Shown here piece by piece: positions 18,932 to 28,469 of a DNA stretch of 64,000 nucleotides (positions are counted from its first letter, which is position 1; every line of letters starts with the position of its first letter). The notes below the pieces were generated by a model. It was not told the DNA's origin and ran no database searches. It worked only from the letters and a program-made list of their open reading frames with translations. The position numbers and the translations under genes are program-made. The stretch comes from Pragia fontium DSM 5563 = ATCC 49100 (GTDB lineage: Bacteria; Pseudomonadota; Gammaproteobacteria; Enterobacterales; Enterobacteriaceae): positions 62,001 to 126,000 of the forward strand of contig NZ_FOLW01000008.1 of NCBI RefSeq assembly GCF_900112475.1, given 5' to 3'.

Positions 18932-19843
18932 TTAGTTCTTCGCAGACAGTTGCAGCTGTTGCAACCAAGAATGAAATTCGCTACCCAGACTTGCATGACG
19001 TAAGCCATACTCCACAAAAGCCTGCATATACCCCATCTTGTTGCCGCAATCGTGGCTGCGCCCTCTAATGTGATAAGCATCCACCGGCTGGGACTCCATT
19101 AATAATGCAATCGCATCAGTTAACTGGATTTCATCACCTGCTCCTGGTGGAATTTTAGATAACAGCGGCCAAATATCAGCAGACAGGACATAGCGCCCCA
19201 CAATCGACAGATTGGATGGAGCCTCAGTGACGCTTGGTTTCTCTACCACTTTAATAATTGGCGCACTTTCTCCCGCTGTCAGGGCATAACCATCACAATC
19301 AACAATACCGTAATCACTCACTTCGTTAATCGGAACAGGTTCAACCATAATTTGGCTATGTCCAGTTTCTTCATAACGAGAAAGCATCTCACTGAGATTA
19401 TCTTTCTTCGGATTCGAGTCATACTCATCAATAATCACGTCAGGCAGCACGACGGCAAAAGGCTCATGTCCTACTAGCGGATATGCGCACATAATGGCAT
19501 GACCTAACCCTTTTGCCAGCCCTTGACGTACATGCATAATGGTCACATTACTGGGGCAAATAGCCTGTACTTCCTCTAGTAATTGGCGCTTAACTCGCTT
19601 TTCCAAAATGGCTTCCAGCTCAAAGCTGGTATCAAAATGGTTTTCTATCGAGTTTTTAGAAGAATGGGTTACCAATACAATATGATCAATTCCGGCCGCA
19701 ATACATTCATTCACCACATACTGAATAAGCGGCTTATCAACCAGCGGTAACATCTCTTTCGGAATGGCTTTGGTCGCGGGTAGCATTCTGGTTCCTAATC
19801 CAGCAACCGGTATGATGGCTTTTTTGATCTTAGGCTGTGACAT
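18932..19843 (-). CDS. galU: UTP-glucose-1-phosphate uridylyltransferase
   Basis: GalU makes UDP-glucose from glucose 1-phosphate and UTP. The start at 19843 ([17 protein letters not shown]) fits the family; an in-frame GTG at 19858 is less likely. The 303 residues show the nucleotide-binding [32 protein letters not shown], the catalytic VEKP segment and [12 protein letters not shown]. It heads the galU-ugd-uge transcription unit on the minus strand. In E. coli galU lies between rssB and hns, the same relative place. Confidence 0.97.
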   Translation of the reverse strand: MSQPKIKKAIIPVAGLGTRMLPATKAIPKEMLPLVDKPLIQYVVNECIAAGIDHIVLVTHSSKNSIENHFDTSFELEAILEKRVKRQLLEEVQAICPSNVTIMHVRQGLAKGLGHAIMCAYPLVGHEPFAVVLPDVIIDEYDSNPKKDNLSEMLSRYEETGHSQIMVEPVPINEVSDYGIVDCDGYALTAGESAPIIKVVEKPSVTEAPSNLSIVGRYVLSADIWPLLSKIPPGAGDEIQLTDAIALLMESQPVDAYHIRGRSHDCGNKMGYMQAFVEYGLRHASLGSEFHSWLQQLQLSAKN

Positions 19844-20083
19844 AGAGTAAATTCTCACTATTCAAAATATCAAGGGCCTGTTCAAAGATAAGACGCTCTG
19901 GCGTTCATAACATGAATCCGGCCTTGTTCAGCATTGTCCTGCCCCATATTTAGACACTCAGTGTCATAAGATTATGGAGTATAGCTATTCAGAACAAATA
20001 GTTGCCTCAGTATATCAGGTAAGGTGATATTATCCGATAAACTTCCTTATCTTAATAATGCGATAAATCATCAATATCTATGA

Positions 20084-21094
20084 TTAAGGCGTGACATTTA
20101 GCTGTAGGCGGCCGCCATTTCCCCATATACGACAACTCCAACGTTCGGCCACCAAACTGGTTTGGCTGGGATAGAGGGTTTGTAATGTTCCCATAGGAAC
20201 ACTATCATTTAATTCGTATTTTCGATCGTTAGCATCAATAGAAATATGCAATCCCGCGGAAACAACCAGTAGCTTTTGCTTCGGCACATGGTAATAGCCA
20301 GCTAAAAATGGAAACTGCCCTTCCAGATAAGATTGATGTAATAACTTATTGATACGATTAAGTACCGTCGACATTTGCGGCAAGGCTTCATTCTGCTCGG
20401 CTAAATGTTCTTGCAATAAATTATTGAATAAGGCGCGTAACATTAATGCCGCCAGTACCCCTTTATTACCAACTTTAGAGATGTCCAGACAGTAAAAAGT
20501 GAAGTCATCGTTAGATAGCGCTGCGATGTCAAAAACAATACCAGGACGATCTACCAACGTTAATTGACGATAGTTGATATTGCAGCCAGAAATGACCTGT
20601 TGTGCCGGAGGTTGTAACTGCTGCAGCAAGTGCAATGCTTCTTGCGGTTTTTCACTTAAATCTGCCCAATCTTCCAACATGGCGATTTCATCGCTGGCAG
20701 GAGACGAAAAGAGATAGGGATAAAAACAGGCTAATAGTGCTTCTCTCAGGTGATTTAAATCAGAGATTGGCTTGAGTAAAACATCATGAACACCGAGGCG
20801 CAGCATTTTATCGACATCGGTGATTTTCTCCGTGGCCGAAATGACAATAACCGGGATCTGACATCCCTGATGTCTCAGGCGGTCAACTAAGGTAATACCG
20901 TCCATATTCGGCATATTTAAATCACAAATCATCAATTCTGGTTGAAACTGTTCAACATAGACTAATGCTTGCTCACCATCTTCCGCTTCACCAATGACGG
21001 CCCCAAGTGAAGTAAGGTATCCAGCCAGCATTGAGCGGAATACAGCATCATCTTCAACAAGCAATATATGTTTATTAACTAAAGGGGGTGTCAT
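20084..21094 (-). CDS. rssB: Regulator of RpoS, adaptor protein RssB
   Basis: RssB delivers the stress sigma factor RpoS to the ClpXP protease. The start at 21094 (MTPPLVNKHILLVEDD) matches E. coli and has GGAAG upstream. The 336 residues contain an N-terminal receiver domain with the acidic pair D15-D16, the phosphorylated D58 in MICDLNMPNMDG, and the lysine of LLKPISDL. A C-terminal pseudo-phosphatase (PP2C-like) domain covers about 160-336. It lies upstream of galU as in E. coli; rssA, its usual partner gene, is absent here. Confidence 0.95.
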   Translation of the reverse strand: MTPPLVNKHILLVEDDAVFRSMLAGYLTSLGAVIGEAEDGEQALVYVEQFQPELMICDLNMPNMDGITLVDRLRHQGCQIPVIVISATEKITDVDKMLRLGVHDVLLKPISDLNHLREALLACFYPYLFSSPASDEIAMLEDWADLSEKPQEALHLLQQLQPPAQQVISGCNINYRQLTLVDRPGIVFDIAALSNDDFTFYCLDISKVGNKGVLAALMLRALFNNLLQEHLAEQNEALPQMSTVLNRINKLLHQSYLEGQFPFLAGYYHVPKQKLLVVSAGLHISIDANDRKYELNDSVPMGTLQTLYPSQTSLVAERWSCRIWGNGGRLQLNVTP

Positions 21095-21297
21095 ATCAAC
21101 TTCCATGCTTCACGGTTTATTATATTTTGGTCCAAAATTGGCACTTATGCCTGCTAAATTCATTATTTATTCTTGATAATTATTATTGTTAGGCTTTTCA
21201 ATCTTCATCATGAGATTCCTCATTGCAGTTTTCCTGCCACTCTGTTTAAGTTAAAGTTCTGGCTAATCATCCTTCTTATGACACAAAGGAGTTCATA

Positions 21298-21756
21298 TTG
21301 TTCAACCCGTGCCCTTGCGATAGTTTAAAAGAGTTCAGTTTATGCTGTCAGCCTCTTATATTAGGACAAACTATCGCATTAACCACGCTGGATTTAATGA
21401 AATCCCGTTACAGTGCCTATGTCAAACATGACGTTAATTATTTAATCGCCACATGGCATCCGGACTATCGTCATCCTGAGTTAGCGGAATCCCTCACCCA
21501 CAGCTTTGAGAATACTGAATGGCTGGGATTAACCATCATCTCAACCGCAGACGGTTTAAATGAAGGATACGTTGAGTTTATCGCTAAATTTCGTGATACC
21601 CAGACACAAGAGCATCATGCCATTCATGAACGTTCTCATTTTATAAAACAGAAAGACAGTTGGTACTATACCTCGGGTGTTAAACCTTCGTTTGGACGTA
21701 ATGAGCTATGCCCTTGCCATTCTGGAAAAAAATATAAAAAATGTTGCGGAAAATAA
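21298..21756 (+). CDS. ychJ: YchJ family SEC-C motif protein, TTG start
   Basis: A 152-residue UPF0225 protein with zinc-binding SEC-C type cysteine clusters at both ends: CPCDSLKEFSLCC near the N-terminus and CPCHSGKKYKKCCGK at the C-terminus, around an NTF2-like core with the MKSRYSAYVKHDVNYLI motif. Function is unknown. The start is a TTG with a textbook AAGGAG ribosome binding site six bases upstream (21286-21291). The length equals E. coli YchJ. It is followed by purU, as its neighbour in E. coli. Confidence 0.93.
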   Translation: MFNPCPCDSLKEFSLCCQPLILGQTIALTTLDLMKSRYSAYVKHDVNYLIATWHPDYRHPELAESLTHSFENTEWLGLTIISTADGLNEGYVEFIAKFRDTQTQEHHAIHERSHFIKQKDSWYYTSGVKPSFGRNELCPCHSGKKYKKCCGK

Positions 21757-21872
21757 TTGAATCAAACCATCGGCTATTGAATCGCGGTATGCCACAATGA
21801 ACGCCGGTTTATACCTATAACCCCCCTTATAATAAAATAAGTAACAGCACACATCCAAAGGCCAGAAAAAAC

Positions 21873-22706
21873 ATGCAAAAGAAAATACTACGTACCATTT
21901 GCCCTGATGCTAAAGGACTTATCGCCAAGATAACCAATATTTGTTACAAGCATCAATTGAACATTGTGCAAAATAATGAATTCGTCGACCATCGCACTGG
22001 CCACTTTTTTATGCGCACAGAGCTTGAGGGATATTTTAACGATCAAACTCTGTTAGCTGATTTAGACGGTGCCTTACCTGAAGGCTCCATCCGCGAGTTG
22101 AATGAGGCCGGTAAACAAAAAATCGTTATTTTAGTCACCAAAGAAGCCCACTGTTTGGGCGATTTACTGATGAAGAGCACTTACGGTGGTTTGGATGTGG
22201 AAATTGCTGCGGTTATCGGCAACCATGATACATTGCGCACTTTGGTGGAACGCTTTGATATTCCATTTCATCTGATTAGCCATGAAGGCTTAACCCGTGA
22301 TGAACATGACAAATTAGTGGTTGAGGCGATTGACAAGATTGCTCCTGACTATGTGGTTCTAGCCAAGTATATGCGTATCCTGACCCCTGACTTTGTGCGC
22401 CACTATCCTAATCGTATCATTAATATTCACCATTCATTTCTACCAGCCTTTATCGGTGCGCGTCCTTATCACCAAGCTTATGAACGTGGCGTGAAAATTA
22501 TTGGTGCAACGGCTCATTTTGTTAATGATAACCTTGATGAAGGACCAATTATCATGCAGGATGTTATCCACGTCGACCACACATACAGCGCAGAAGATAT
22601 GATGCGTGCCGGTCGGGATGTTGAAAAGAATGTATTAAGCCACGGCTTACATCATGTGCTCACTCAGCGAGTTTTTGTTTACGGTAATAGAACCGTCATT
22701 CTTTAA
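21873..22706 (+). CDS. purU: Formyltetrahydrofolate deformylase
   Basis: PurU hydrolyses 10-formyl-tetrahydrofolate to formate and tetrahydrofolate, balancing one-carbon pools and feeding formate to PurT. The 277 residues hold an N-terminal ACT domain (about 5-85, sensing glycine and methionine in E. coli) and a C-terminal formyltransferase-fold domain with the catalytic Asn-His-Asp set in NIHHSFLPAFIGARPYHQA and DEGPIIMQD. E. coli PurU has 280 residues. The tRNA-Tyr gene follows on the same strand, the same arrangement as E. coli purU-tyrT. Confidence 0.97.
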   Translation: MQKKILRTICPDAKGLIAKITNICYKHQLNIVQNNEFVDHRTGHFFMRTELEGYFNDQTLLADLDGALPEGSIRELNEAGKQKIVILVTKEAHCLGDLLMKSTYGGLDVEIAAVIGNHDTLRTLVERFDIPFHLISHEGLTRDEHDKLVVEAIDKIAPDYVVLAKYMRILTPDFVRHYPNRIINIHHSFLPAFIGARPYHQAYERGVKIIGATAHFVNDNLDEGPIIMQDVIHVDHTYSAEDMMRAGRDVEKNVLSHGLHHVLTQRVFVYGNRTVIL

Positions 22707-22827
22707 TTACAATCCTCACTGAAAGTCAGGCGGCATGTCTTATTCATGCCGCTATAATCAAAAGTACAGTAAACCACCGCTTCACGTTGGAAAAATCAGC
22801 AATCACTTATTTTTTCCATCAGAATGC

Positions 22828-22861
22828 TTTACAGTCCGCCGGACTTTGGTATGATGCGCGT
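22828..22861 (+). promoter_or_regulatory. Promoter of the tRNA-Tyr gene
   Basis: TTTACA (22828-22833) and TATGAT (22850-22855) with a 16-base spacer, followed by a GC-rich discriminator GCGCGTCCC. This closely resembles the stringently controlled E. coli tyrT promoter, which has the same hexamers. Confidence 0.85.
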
Positions 22862-22896
22862 CCCTGCTGTAAAGCAGAATAATAAATATCGTTATT

Positions 22897-22981
<85 letters not shown>

Positions 22982-23039
22982 TCTTATTTGATTCTTATCT
23001 TTACCCCATTACTACTCTTGCGCCAATCATTTCTCCTTA

Positions 23040-23159
23040 GGAGAAGGTTGAGAAGCTTCGACCAAGGTTCGAGCCGAGCAACGCGAGACAACGTTGCGAT
23101 CAGCAACGGCCCATAGGGCGAATCACAACGTGATGAGTCATCCTTCTCCCACCACCATC
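23040..23159 (+). repeat. tRNA-Tyr 3'-end repeat, unit 1
   Basis: A 120-bp unit that ends with 20 bases identical to the tRNA-Tyr 3' end and first flanking bases (ATCCTTCTCCCACCACCATC, 23140-23159). It begins with GGAGAAGG, which is complementary to the CCTTCTCC in that end, so the unit can close on itself. Inside are small hairpins (CGTTGC...GCAACG; GCCCATAGGGC; TCACAACGTGA) and a T-arm-like CTTCGACCAAGGTTCGAGCC. The setting matches E. coli tyrT, where 178-bp repeats each carry the tRNA 3' end and encode rtT RNA. It may be transcribed with the tRNA. Confidence 0.85.
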
Positions 23160-23213
23160 CTTATTCAAGCATCTGGTTTACTCCGCAACTTCTCTGGTGA
23201 TTATTACTCCTCG

Positions 23214-23332
23214 GGAGAAGGTGAGAAGCTTCGACCAAGGTTCGAGCCGAGCAACGCGAGACAACGTTGCTATCAGCAACGGCCCATAGGGCGAATCACA
23301 ACGTGATGAGTCATCCTTCTCCCACCACCATC
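23214..23332 (+). repeat. tRNA-Tyr 3'-end repeat, unit 2
   Basis: A 119-bp second unit that differs from unit 1 by one missing base near its start and one G-to-T change. It ends with the same 20 tRNA-derived bases (23313-23332), and the bases after it (TTATTTGATT) again match the true tRNA flank. The offset of the tRNA-end copies is 176 bp from the gene to unit 1 and 173 bp from unit 1 to unit 2. Confidence 0.85.
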
Positions 23333-23360
23333 TTATTTGATTTTTAGTTTTACCTCACCA

Positions 23361-23389
23361 CTCTTAATGCCAAAGTGATGCATTAAGAG
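23361..23389 (+). terminator. Hairpin downstream of the tRNA-Tyr repeats
   Basis: CTCTTAATGC (23361-23370) and GCATTAAGAG (23380-23389) form a perfect 10-bp stem. A T run follows only after about 15 bases, so this is a possible 3' boundary of the tRNA-repeat transcript and not a classical terminator. Confidence 0.4.
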
Positions 23390-23483
23390 CATCAACAATT
23401 CATCGTTTTTTTCATCCCTAACTTGAAGCGAGAGATTAAATAAGCTATACCAAGCCCCTTATATTCATTTATCAGGGTGTCTC

Positions 23484-24056
23484 ATGCGTAAAAATATTTG
23501 TGTTTATTGTGGTGCTAGCACCGGGAATAATCCTGTCTATGCTGAAGCGGCTCAACAACTTGGAAAAGCCATTGCACAACAAGGTCGTCGCTTAATTTAT
23601 GGTGGTGGTAACAAAGGTCTGATGGGCATTTTGGCTAATTCAGTATTAGAGGCTGGCGGTGAAGTAACCGGCGTTATTCCTGAGCTTTTGGTTGAGGCCG
23701 AAACCGCGCACCATGGTTTAACCAAGCTGGAAATTGTGGCCGATATGCACATTCGCAAAGCACGCATGAGTGAGTTGGCCGATGGGTTTATTGCCCTTCC
23801 TGGTGGCATTGGTACCTTTGAAGAGCTATTTGAGGTGTGGACCTGGAGCCAAATTGGCTACCATAAAAATCCGGTTGGCTTATTGAATATTCAAGATTTT
23901 TACTCGCCGATGAGTCAATTCTTGCAGCATGTTGTTGATGAAGGATTTGTACGCCAGAGCTATCTGAATACGCTATTAGTCAGTGATTCGGCTCATCAGC
24001 TGCTGGAACAGTTTGATCAATACCAGCCACATAACCTCGATCGCTGGGCTAAATAA
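23484..24056 (+). CDS. LOG family (lysine decarboxylase-like) protein
   Basis: A Rossmann-fold protein of the LOG family (TIGR00730), whose plant and some bacterial members hydrolyse cytokinin riboside 5'-monophosphate or related nucleotides. The diagnostic motif PGGIGTFEELFE (about 107-118) and the preceding MHIRKARMSELADGF are intact in its 190 residues, along with the N-terminal VYCGAS and YGGGNKGLMG phosphate-binding loop. The often-used name lysine decarboxylase is misleading. No partner gene is nearby that would tell the substrate; the gene looks single, between the tRNA repeats and xthA. Confidence 0.85.
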   Translation: MRKNICVYCGASTGNNPVYAEAAQQLGKAIAQQGRRLIYGGGNKGLMGILANSVLEAGGEVTGVIPELLVEAETAHHGLTKLEIVADMHIRKARMSELADGFIALPGGIGTFEELFEVWTWSQIGYHKNPVGLLNIQDFYSPMSQFLQHVVDEGFVRQSYLNTLLVSDSAHQLLEQFDQYQPHNLDRWAK

Positions 24057-24072
24057 TTAGCCTCTGATCTGG

Positions 24073-24099
24073 CCGATGTAGTCAACAATACTACATCGG
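24073..24099. terminator. Hairpin after the LOG gene
   Basis: CCGATGTAGT (24073-24082) and ACTACATCGG (24090-24099) make a perfect 10-bp stem in the gap before xthA. There is no T tract; it may end or protect the upstream transcript. Confidence 0.45.
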
Positions 24100-24169
24100 T
24101 TAATGTAACAATAAGACTCAATCTCTGTTACTATTGTTCAACCTTCTTGGCAGATAAAAGACGATACTC

Positions 24170-24976
24170 ATGAAATTTATATCATTTAATATCAATGGAT
24201 TAAGAGCCCGCCCGCACCAGCTTGCTGCGATTATTGAACAGCACCAGCCGGATGTGATCGGATTACAGGAAACCAAAGTCCATGATGATATGTTTCCGCT
24301 TGAGGAAGTGAGTCAACACGGTTATCACGTCTTTTACCATGGTCAAAAAGGCCATTATGGCGTAGCTCTGTTAACCAAAGCAGAACCACTCGCGGTAAGA
24401 AAAGGGTTTCCAACCGATGATGATGAAGCCCAGCGCCGTATTATCATGGCCGATCTCGCTACCCCAATGGGCACATTAACCGTTATCAATGGTTATTTCC
24501 CTCAGGGTGAGAGCCGCGATCACGCCACAAAATTCCCTGCTAAACAGAAATTCTACGCCGACTTACAGTCCTATCTGGAACAACAGTTAGATCCGGCTAA
24601 TCCAGTAGTGATTATGGGCGATATGAACATTAGCCCAACCGATAACGATATTGGCATCGGTGAAGATAGCCGTAAACGTTGGTTACGTACTGGAAAATGC
24701 TCATTCCTACCGGAAGAGCGGGAGTGGATGGCTAAACTATTGGACTGGGGATTAGTGGATACTTTCCGTCATGCCCACCAAGAAACAACCGACCGATATT
24801 CATGGTTTGACTATCGCTCTCGTGGATTTGATGAAAACCGCGGACTGCGTATCGATCTGGTATTAGCCAGTCAGGCCTTAGCTCCCCACTGCATCGCTAC
24901 CGGTATTGATTACGATATTCGAGCCATGGAAAAACCTTCCGACCACGCTCCTATATGGGCTGAGTTTAAGCTCTGA
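24170..24976 (+). CDS. xthA: Exodeoxyribonuclease III
   Basis: Main AP endonuclease of base excision repair, also a 3'-5' exonuclease and 3'-phosphatase. The 268 residues equal E. coli length. Active-site segments of the endonuclease/exonuclease/phosphatase fold are [10 protein letters not shown] (metal-binding Glu near 34), [20 protein letters not shown] (Asp-x-Asn near 151) and the C-terminal SDHAPIW (His near 259). It is followed closely by nudG; a GC-rich hairpin (CCTTTCCC...GGGAAGGG) lies between them. Confidence 0.97.
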   Translation: MKFISFNINGLRARPHQLAAIIEQHQPDVIGLQETKVHDDMFPLEEVSQHGYHVFYHGQKGHYGVALLTKAEPLAVRKGFPTDDDEAQRRIIMADLATPMGTLTVINGYFPQGESRDHATKFPAKQKFYADLQSYLEQQLDPANPVVIMGDMNISPTDNDIGIGEDSRKRWLRTGKCSFLPEEREWMAKLLDWGLVDTFRHAHQETTDRYSWFDYRSRGFDENRGLRIDLVLASQALAPHCIATGIDYDIRAMEKPSDHAPIWAEFKL

Positions 24977-25035
24977 ACTCCTCAATAGACTAACTGCCTT
25001 TCCCTCCCGGGAAGGGCATACCTTTGCTGACCATC

Positions 25036-25437
25036 ATGAAAATCATTAATGTTGTCGCTGCAATTATTGAGCATCAAGATCATATCTTAATCGCCCAACG
25101 GGATAACCAAAGCGATCTTGCTGGCTACTGGGAATTCCCGGGTGGCAAAATTGAAGCTAATGAAACACCTCAGCAGGCACTCTGCCGTGAGCTGTATGAG
25201 GAGTTGAATATTGAACAGGTAAAGGTCACCGATTACATCGCAACCAGCCACATTCGGCTGCCTGAACGCATAATACAGCTACAGGCATGGAAAGTTGTCG
25301 CCTATCAGGGAAATATCCAGCTACATTGCCATACTGACTATCGTTGGGTAACCCCCGATGAGGCTCGACATTACCTGCTGGCTCCGGCAGATATTCCCTT
25401 GTTAAACGCCTATTGTCTTACGTTGCTAAAAAAATAG
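25036..25437 (+). CDS. nudG: Nudix hydrolase, NudG-like pyrimidine (d)NTP pyrophosphatase
   Basis: Nudix enzyme expected to cleave CTP, dCTP and oxidised or methylated pyrimidine nucleotides to monophosphates. The Nudix box is complete: GGKIEANETPQQALCRELYEEL (about 34-55, Gx5Ex7REUxEExGU pattern). The ending APADIPLLNAY resembles E. coli NudG and differs from MutT. By homology it starts at ATG 25036 (133 residues); a TTG at 25024 in the same frame has a better-placed GAAGGG binding site and would add four residues. It ends only six bases before topB, which runs towards it. Confidence 0.85.
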   Translation: MKIINVVAAIIEHQDHILIAQRDNQSDLAGYWEFPGGKIEANETPQQALCRELYEELNIEQVKVTDYIATSHIRLPERIIQLQAWKVVAYQGNIQLHCHTDYRWVTPDEARHYLLAPADIPLLNAYCLTLLKK

Positions 25438-25443
25438 GCTGAA

Positions 25444-27375
25444 TTACTCTTCATTCTTCTTTTTGCTGGTTTTAGCGCGTTTCTTTTTCGGCTTACTTTC
25501 CGCTTCGTCTACCGTTGTCTGTATGCCTTTAAACACCTTTGGCATGCGATTACGCTTAGCCTGATAGATCAGTTCCTGCAATGTGATGACCATCGGCTGC
25601 ATAAAATCCTGATAGCGGCACTGCTTTTCACTAATTTGGGTCAGGGTAGATTCCCAGTGTGCCGTCATATCAGGTCGGGCAGCGGTTTCTGGTAAACAAT
25701 GGATCAATGCACGTCCCGCTTCCGTAGCGGTAATCGCTCGTCCTTTTTTCTGCAAAAAGCGGCGCTTAAACAACAGTTCAATAATACCTGCCCGCGTTGC
25801 TTCAGTACCAAGTCCATCCGTTGCTCGCAGGATCTTCTTTAAATCTTTATCCTGAACAAAACGGGCAATTCCCGTCATAGCTGAAAGCAATGATGCATCG
25901 GTAAAAGGTCGAGGTGGCTGAGTCTGTTTCTCAACCACTTCGCCATTTTCACACAATAACTCATCACCCTTAGCCACCACTGGTAACGGGGTACCTTCAT
26001 TCTCTTCATCCCGTTCTTTACTGCCTAATAACACTCGCCAGCCGGCTTCTGCCAGAAAACGGGCTTTGGCAATGAATTTTCCACCGGCGATATCCAGCTC
26101 AATCACACACTTGCGGAAAATAGCATCCGGACAAAATTGCATCAGATACTGTCGAGAAACTAACTCATAAATTTTCTGTTCATCCGCTGACAAAGAGACT
26201 GATGAACTGCGGGCGGTAGGAATGATCGCATGGTGGGCATCCACTTTTTTGTCATCCCAGCAGCGATTACGTTTTTCAGTATCCATCACCGGCAGGGGGA
26301 AAAGTTGCGGCTGATGAATCTCGATAGCAGCCAATACCGCATGACGATCGGCAAAATGCTCTTCCGGTAAATAGCGGCTATCGGAACGAGGATAAGTAAT
26401 TAATTTATGGGTTTCATACAGACGCTGACACAGATCCAACACTTGCTGGGCGCTTAGTCCGTGACGTTTTGCCGCTTCAATTTGTAAGGCAGAAAGAGAG
26501 AATGGCAACGGCGCAATATCTGACTCTCGCTTATCATTGTATTCCGTCACATATGCTGGCTGGCCGGTGATGCGTTTAACCACATGCTCCGCCAGAGCAC
26601 GATTTAATAACCGCCCTTCTTCATCCTGATGAGACTCACAGGATTCACTGGGTTGCCAAATCGCAGTAAAGCGTTCTTCAGCCGGGGTAACAATATGCGC
26701 TTTGACCTCAAAAAAATCTTTCGGTACAAAGTTCTCAATTTCTTCATCGCGGCGCACCACCAGCCCAAGCACCGGCGTTTGTACCCGACCTACGGATAAC
26801 ACACCATCATACCCAGCATTGCGCCCTAACAGCGTGTAAGCCCGGGTCATATTAATACCGTAGAGCCAGTCAGCGCGGGCGCGAGCCAAAGCAGAAACAC
26901 ACAAGGGAATAAATTCACGATTATAGCGAAGCTTATCTATCGCCCGGGTAACCGCTTGCGGGTTCAAGTCATTAATCAAACAGCGCTTAACCTGTTGACG
27001 TTTTTCCGAATCCAGCTCAAGAAAGTCGAGTACTTCATCGACCAATAGTTGCCCTTCTCTATCCGGGTCACCGGCATGTACCACTTCGCTAGCTTCGGTT
27101 AGCAACCGTTTGATCACATTAAGCTGTTTTGCGACCGACTCTCTCGGTTTTAATTGCCATTTTTCAGGAATAATCGGTAGGTCGGCCAGCGACCAACGCG
27201 CGTAGCGGGCATCATATTGATCCGGCTGAGCCTGTTCCAGCAAATGACCCACGCACCAGGTTACAACCTGATCGCTGCCACAAACGATATAGCCGTCCTG
27301 ACGCTTATGCGGTTTAGGTAATACATCTGCAATAGCCCGTGCCAAACTCGGTTTTTCGGCAATAAACAAACGCAT
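25444..27375 (-). CDS. topB: DNA topoisomerase III
   Basis: Type IA topoisomerase that decatenates DNA and works with RecQ. The 643 residues begin with the TOPRIM domain ([19 protein letters not shown], then [12 protein letters not shown] near 103), and the catalytic tyrosine lies in [13 protein letters not shown] (about 328). The lysine-rich tail (from about 625) is typical. The start codon overlaps the stop codon of mnmH (TAATG), so it is the third gene of a translationally coupled selD-mnmH-topB operon. In E. coli topB follows selD directly. Confidence 0.97.
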   Translation of the reverse strand: MRLFIAEKPSLARAIADVLPKPHKRQDGYIVCGSDQVVTWCVGHLLEQAQPDQYDARYARWSLADLPIIPEKWQLKPRESVAKQLNVIKRLLTEASEVVHAGDPDREGQLLVDEVLDFLELDSEKRQQVKRCLINDLNPQAVTRAIDKLRYNREFIPLCVSALARARADWLYGINMTRAYTLLGRNAGYDGVLSVGRVQTPVLGLVVRRDEEIENFVPKDFFEVKAHIVTPAEERFTAIWQPSESCESHQDEEGRLLNRALAEHVVKRITGQPAYVTEYNDKRESDIAPLPFSLSALQIEAAKRHGLSAQQVLDLCQRLYETHKLITYPRSDSRYLPEEHFADRHAVLAAIEIHQPQLFPLPVMDTEKRNRCWDDKKVDAHHAIIPTARSSSVSLSADEQKIYELVSRQYLMQFCPDAIFRKCVIELDIAGGKFIAKARFLAEAGWRVLLGSKERDEENEGTPLPVVAKGDELLCENGEVVEKQTQPPRPFTDASLLSAMTGIARFVQDKDLKKILRATDGLGTEATRAGIIELLFKRRFLQKKGRAITATEAGRALIHCLPETAARPDMTAHWESTLTQISEKQCRYQDFMQPMVITLQELIYQAKRNRMPKVFKGIQTTVDEAESKPKKKRAKTSKKKNEE

Positions 27376-28469
27376 TAGTGAATATCATTCAATAAAAAGT
27401 CACGAACTTCAGCAAAGTTGCCACGGAAAATAATGCGATCGGCTTTTTTACTAAGCTGATACGCATACATCGGATCATAGTACTCAATCAGTAAAGGCAC
27501 CAACCAGCTTTCATGTTGTGTACTACCCTTACCTTGTTTCTGAGCTAACAGCGCCATATCCAACTCGTTAAGCAGCACCTGATAACGCTCCATGCCTAAT
27601 CGCTTACGAATAGCAAACATGCCGTGGCGCAGATATTCGCAGAATTTCTCCCAACCGGATTCAATACCGTAAACCCGTTCAAATTCAGCGCTCATATTAT
27701 CGATATATTCTTGCTGTAAACGCGCCAGACGAACCTCAAACGGATCTTCAATCACCGCCATCCCCGCTTGCTGCATAGACTCATACATCTCTAACGGAAC
27801 ATGATTTGAGCCGATAGTTTTCCCTTCATCCTCAATCACCCAACGGTTAATACCTGCATGGTGTTTTTTCAGCAAGGTTACCGCGATTCGGTGCTCAAAA
27901 TTGATCTGGGTACTTTGGCTCACCAGCGTTCGCCCAAAAGAAGAGCCCCGGTGTCGGGCTGCCCCTTCCAAATCAAGACCAAAAGGTAAATCACGAACCA
28001 ACAGGGTTTTTCCGCATCCGGTATTGCCGCCAATAACCCGTAATGGCATCGTCGCAGCCTGACGATTAATGTCCATCAGACAGTTTCTTAATGCCTTATA
28101 ACCGCCCTTAACCAGAGGATAATCTACGCCAGCCTCACGTAGCCAGCGTTGGGTTATATGGGAACGTAAGCCACCGCGCAGGCAGTACAAGTATCCCTGC
28201 GGATGCTGACGGCAAAAATCTCGCCACTGCTCAATACGTTGTTCACGCGTTTCACCGCTAACCAGCTGTTCTCCCAACGCGATGGCCGCATCCTGCCCCT
28301 GCTGCTTATAACAGATACCGACAGCCTGACGCTCATCGTCATTCATCAACGGTAGATTGGTCGCGTGTTCAAACGCACCTTGGATAAATTCAATCGGGGC
28401 ACGTACGTCTACCAAGGGAAGATCGTTCAGAAAAATATGCTGATAGTCAGCGCTGTCACCACGAAACAT
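27375..28469 (-). CDS. mnmH: tRNA 2-selenouridine synthase
   Basis: MnmH (SelU, YbbB) replaces sulfur by selenium in 5-methylaminomethyl-2-thiouridine at tRNA position 34, using selenophosphate from SelD. The 364 residues have an N-terminal rhodanese domain with the catalytic C96 in [11 protein letters not shown] and a C-terminal P-loop domain with [12 protein letters not shown] (about 146). Its ATG overlaps the selD stop (TGATG) and its stop overlaps the topB start. In E. coli mnmH is far from selD; here supplier and user of selenophosphate are coupled. Confidence 0.96.
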   Translation of the reverse strand: MFRGDSADYQHIFLNDLPLVDVRAPIEFIQGAFEHATNLPLMNDDERQAVGICYKQQGQDAAIALGEQLVSGETREQRIEQWRDFCRQHPQGYLYCLRGGLRSHITQRWLREAGVDYPLVKGGYKALRNCLMDINRQAATMPLRVIGGNTGCGKTLLVRDLPFGLDLEGAARHRGSSFGRTLVSQSTQINFEHRIAVTLLKKHHAGINRWVIEDEGKTIGSNHVPLEMYESMQQAGMAVIEDPFEVRLARLQQEYIDNMSAEFERVYGIESGWEKFCEYLRHGMFAIRKRLGMERYQVLLNELDMALLAQKQGKGSTQHESWLVPLLIEYYDPMYAYQLSKKADRIIFRGNFAEVRDFLLNDIH

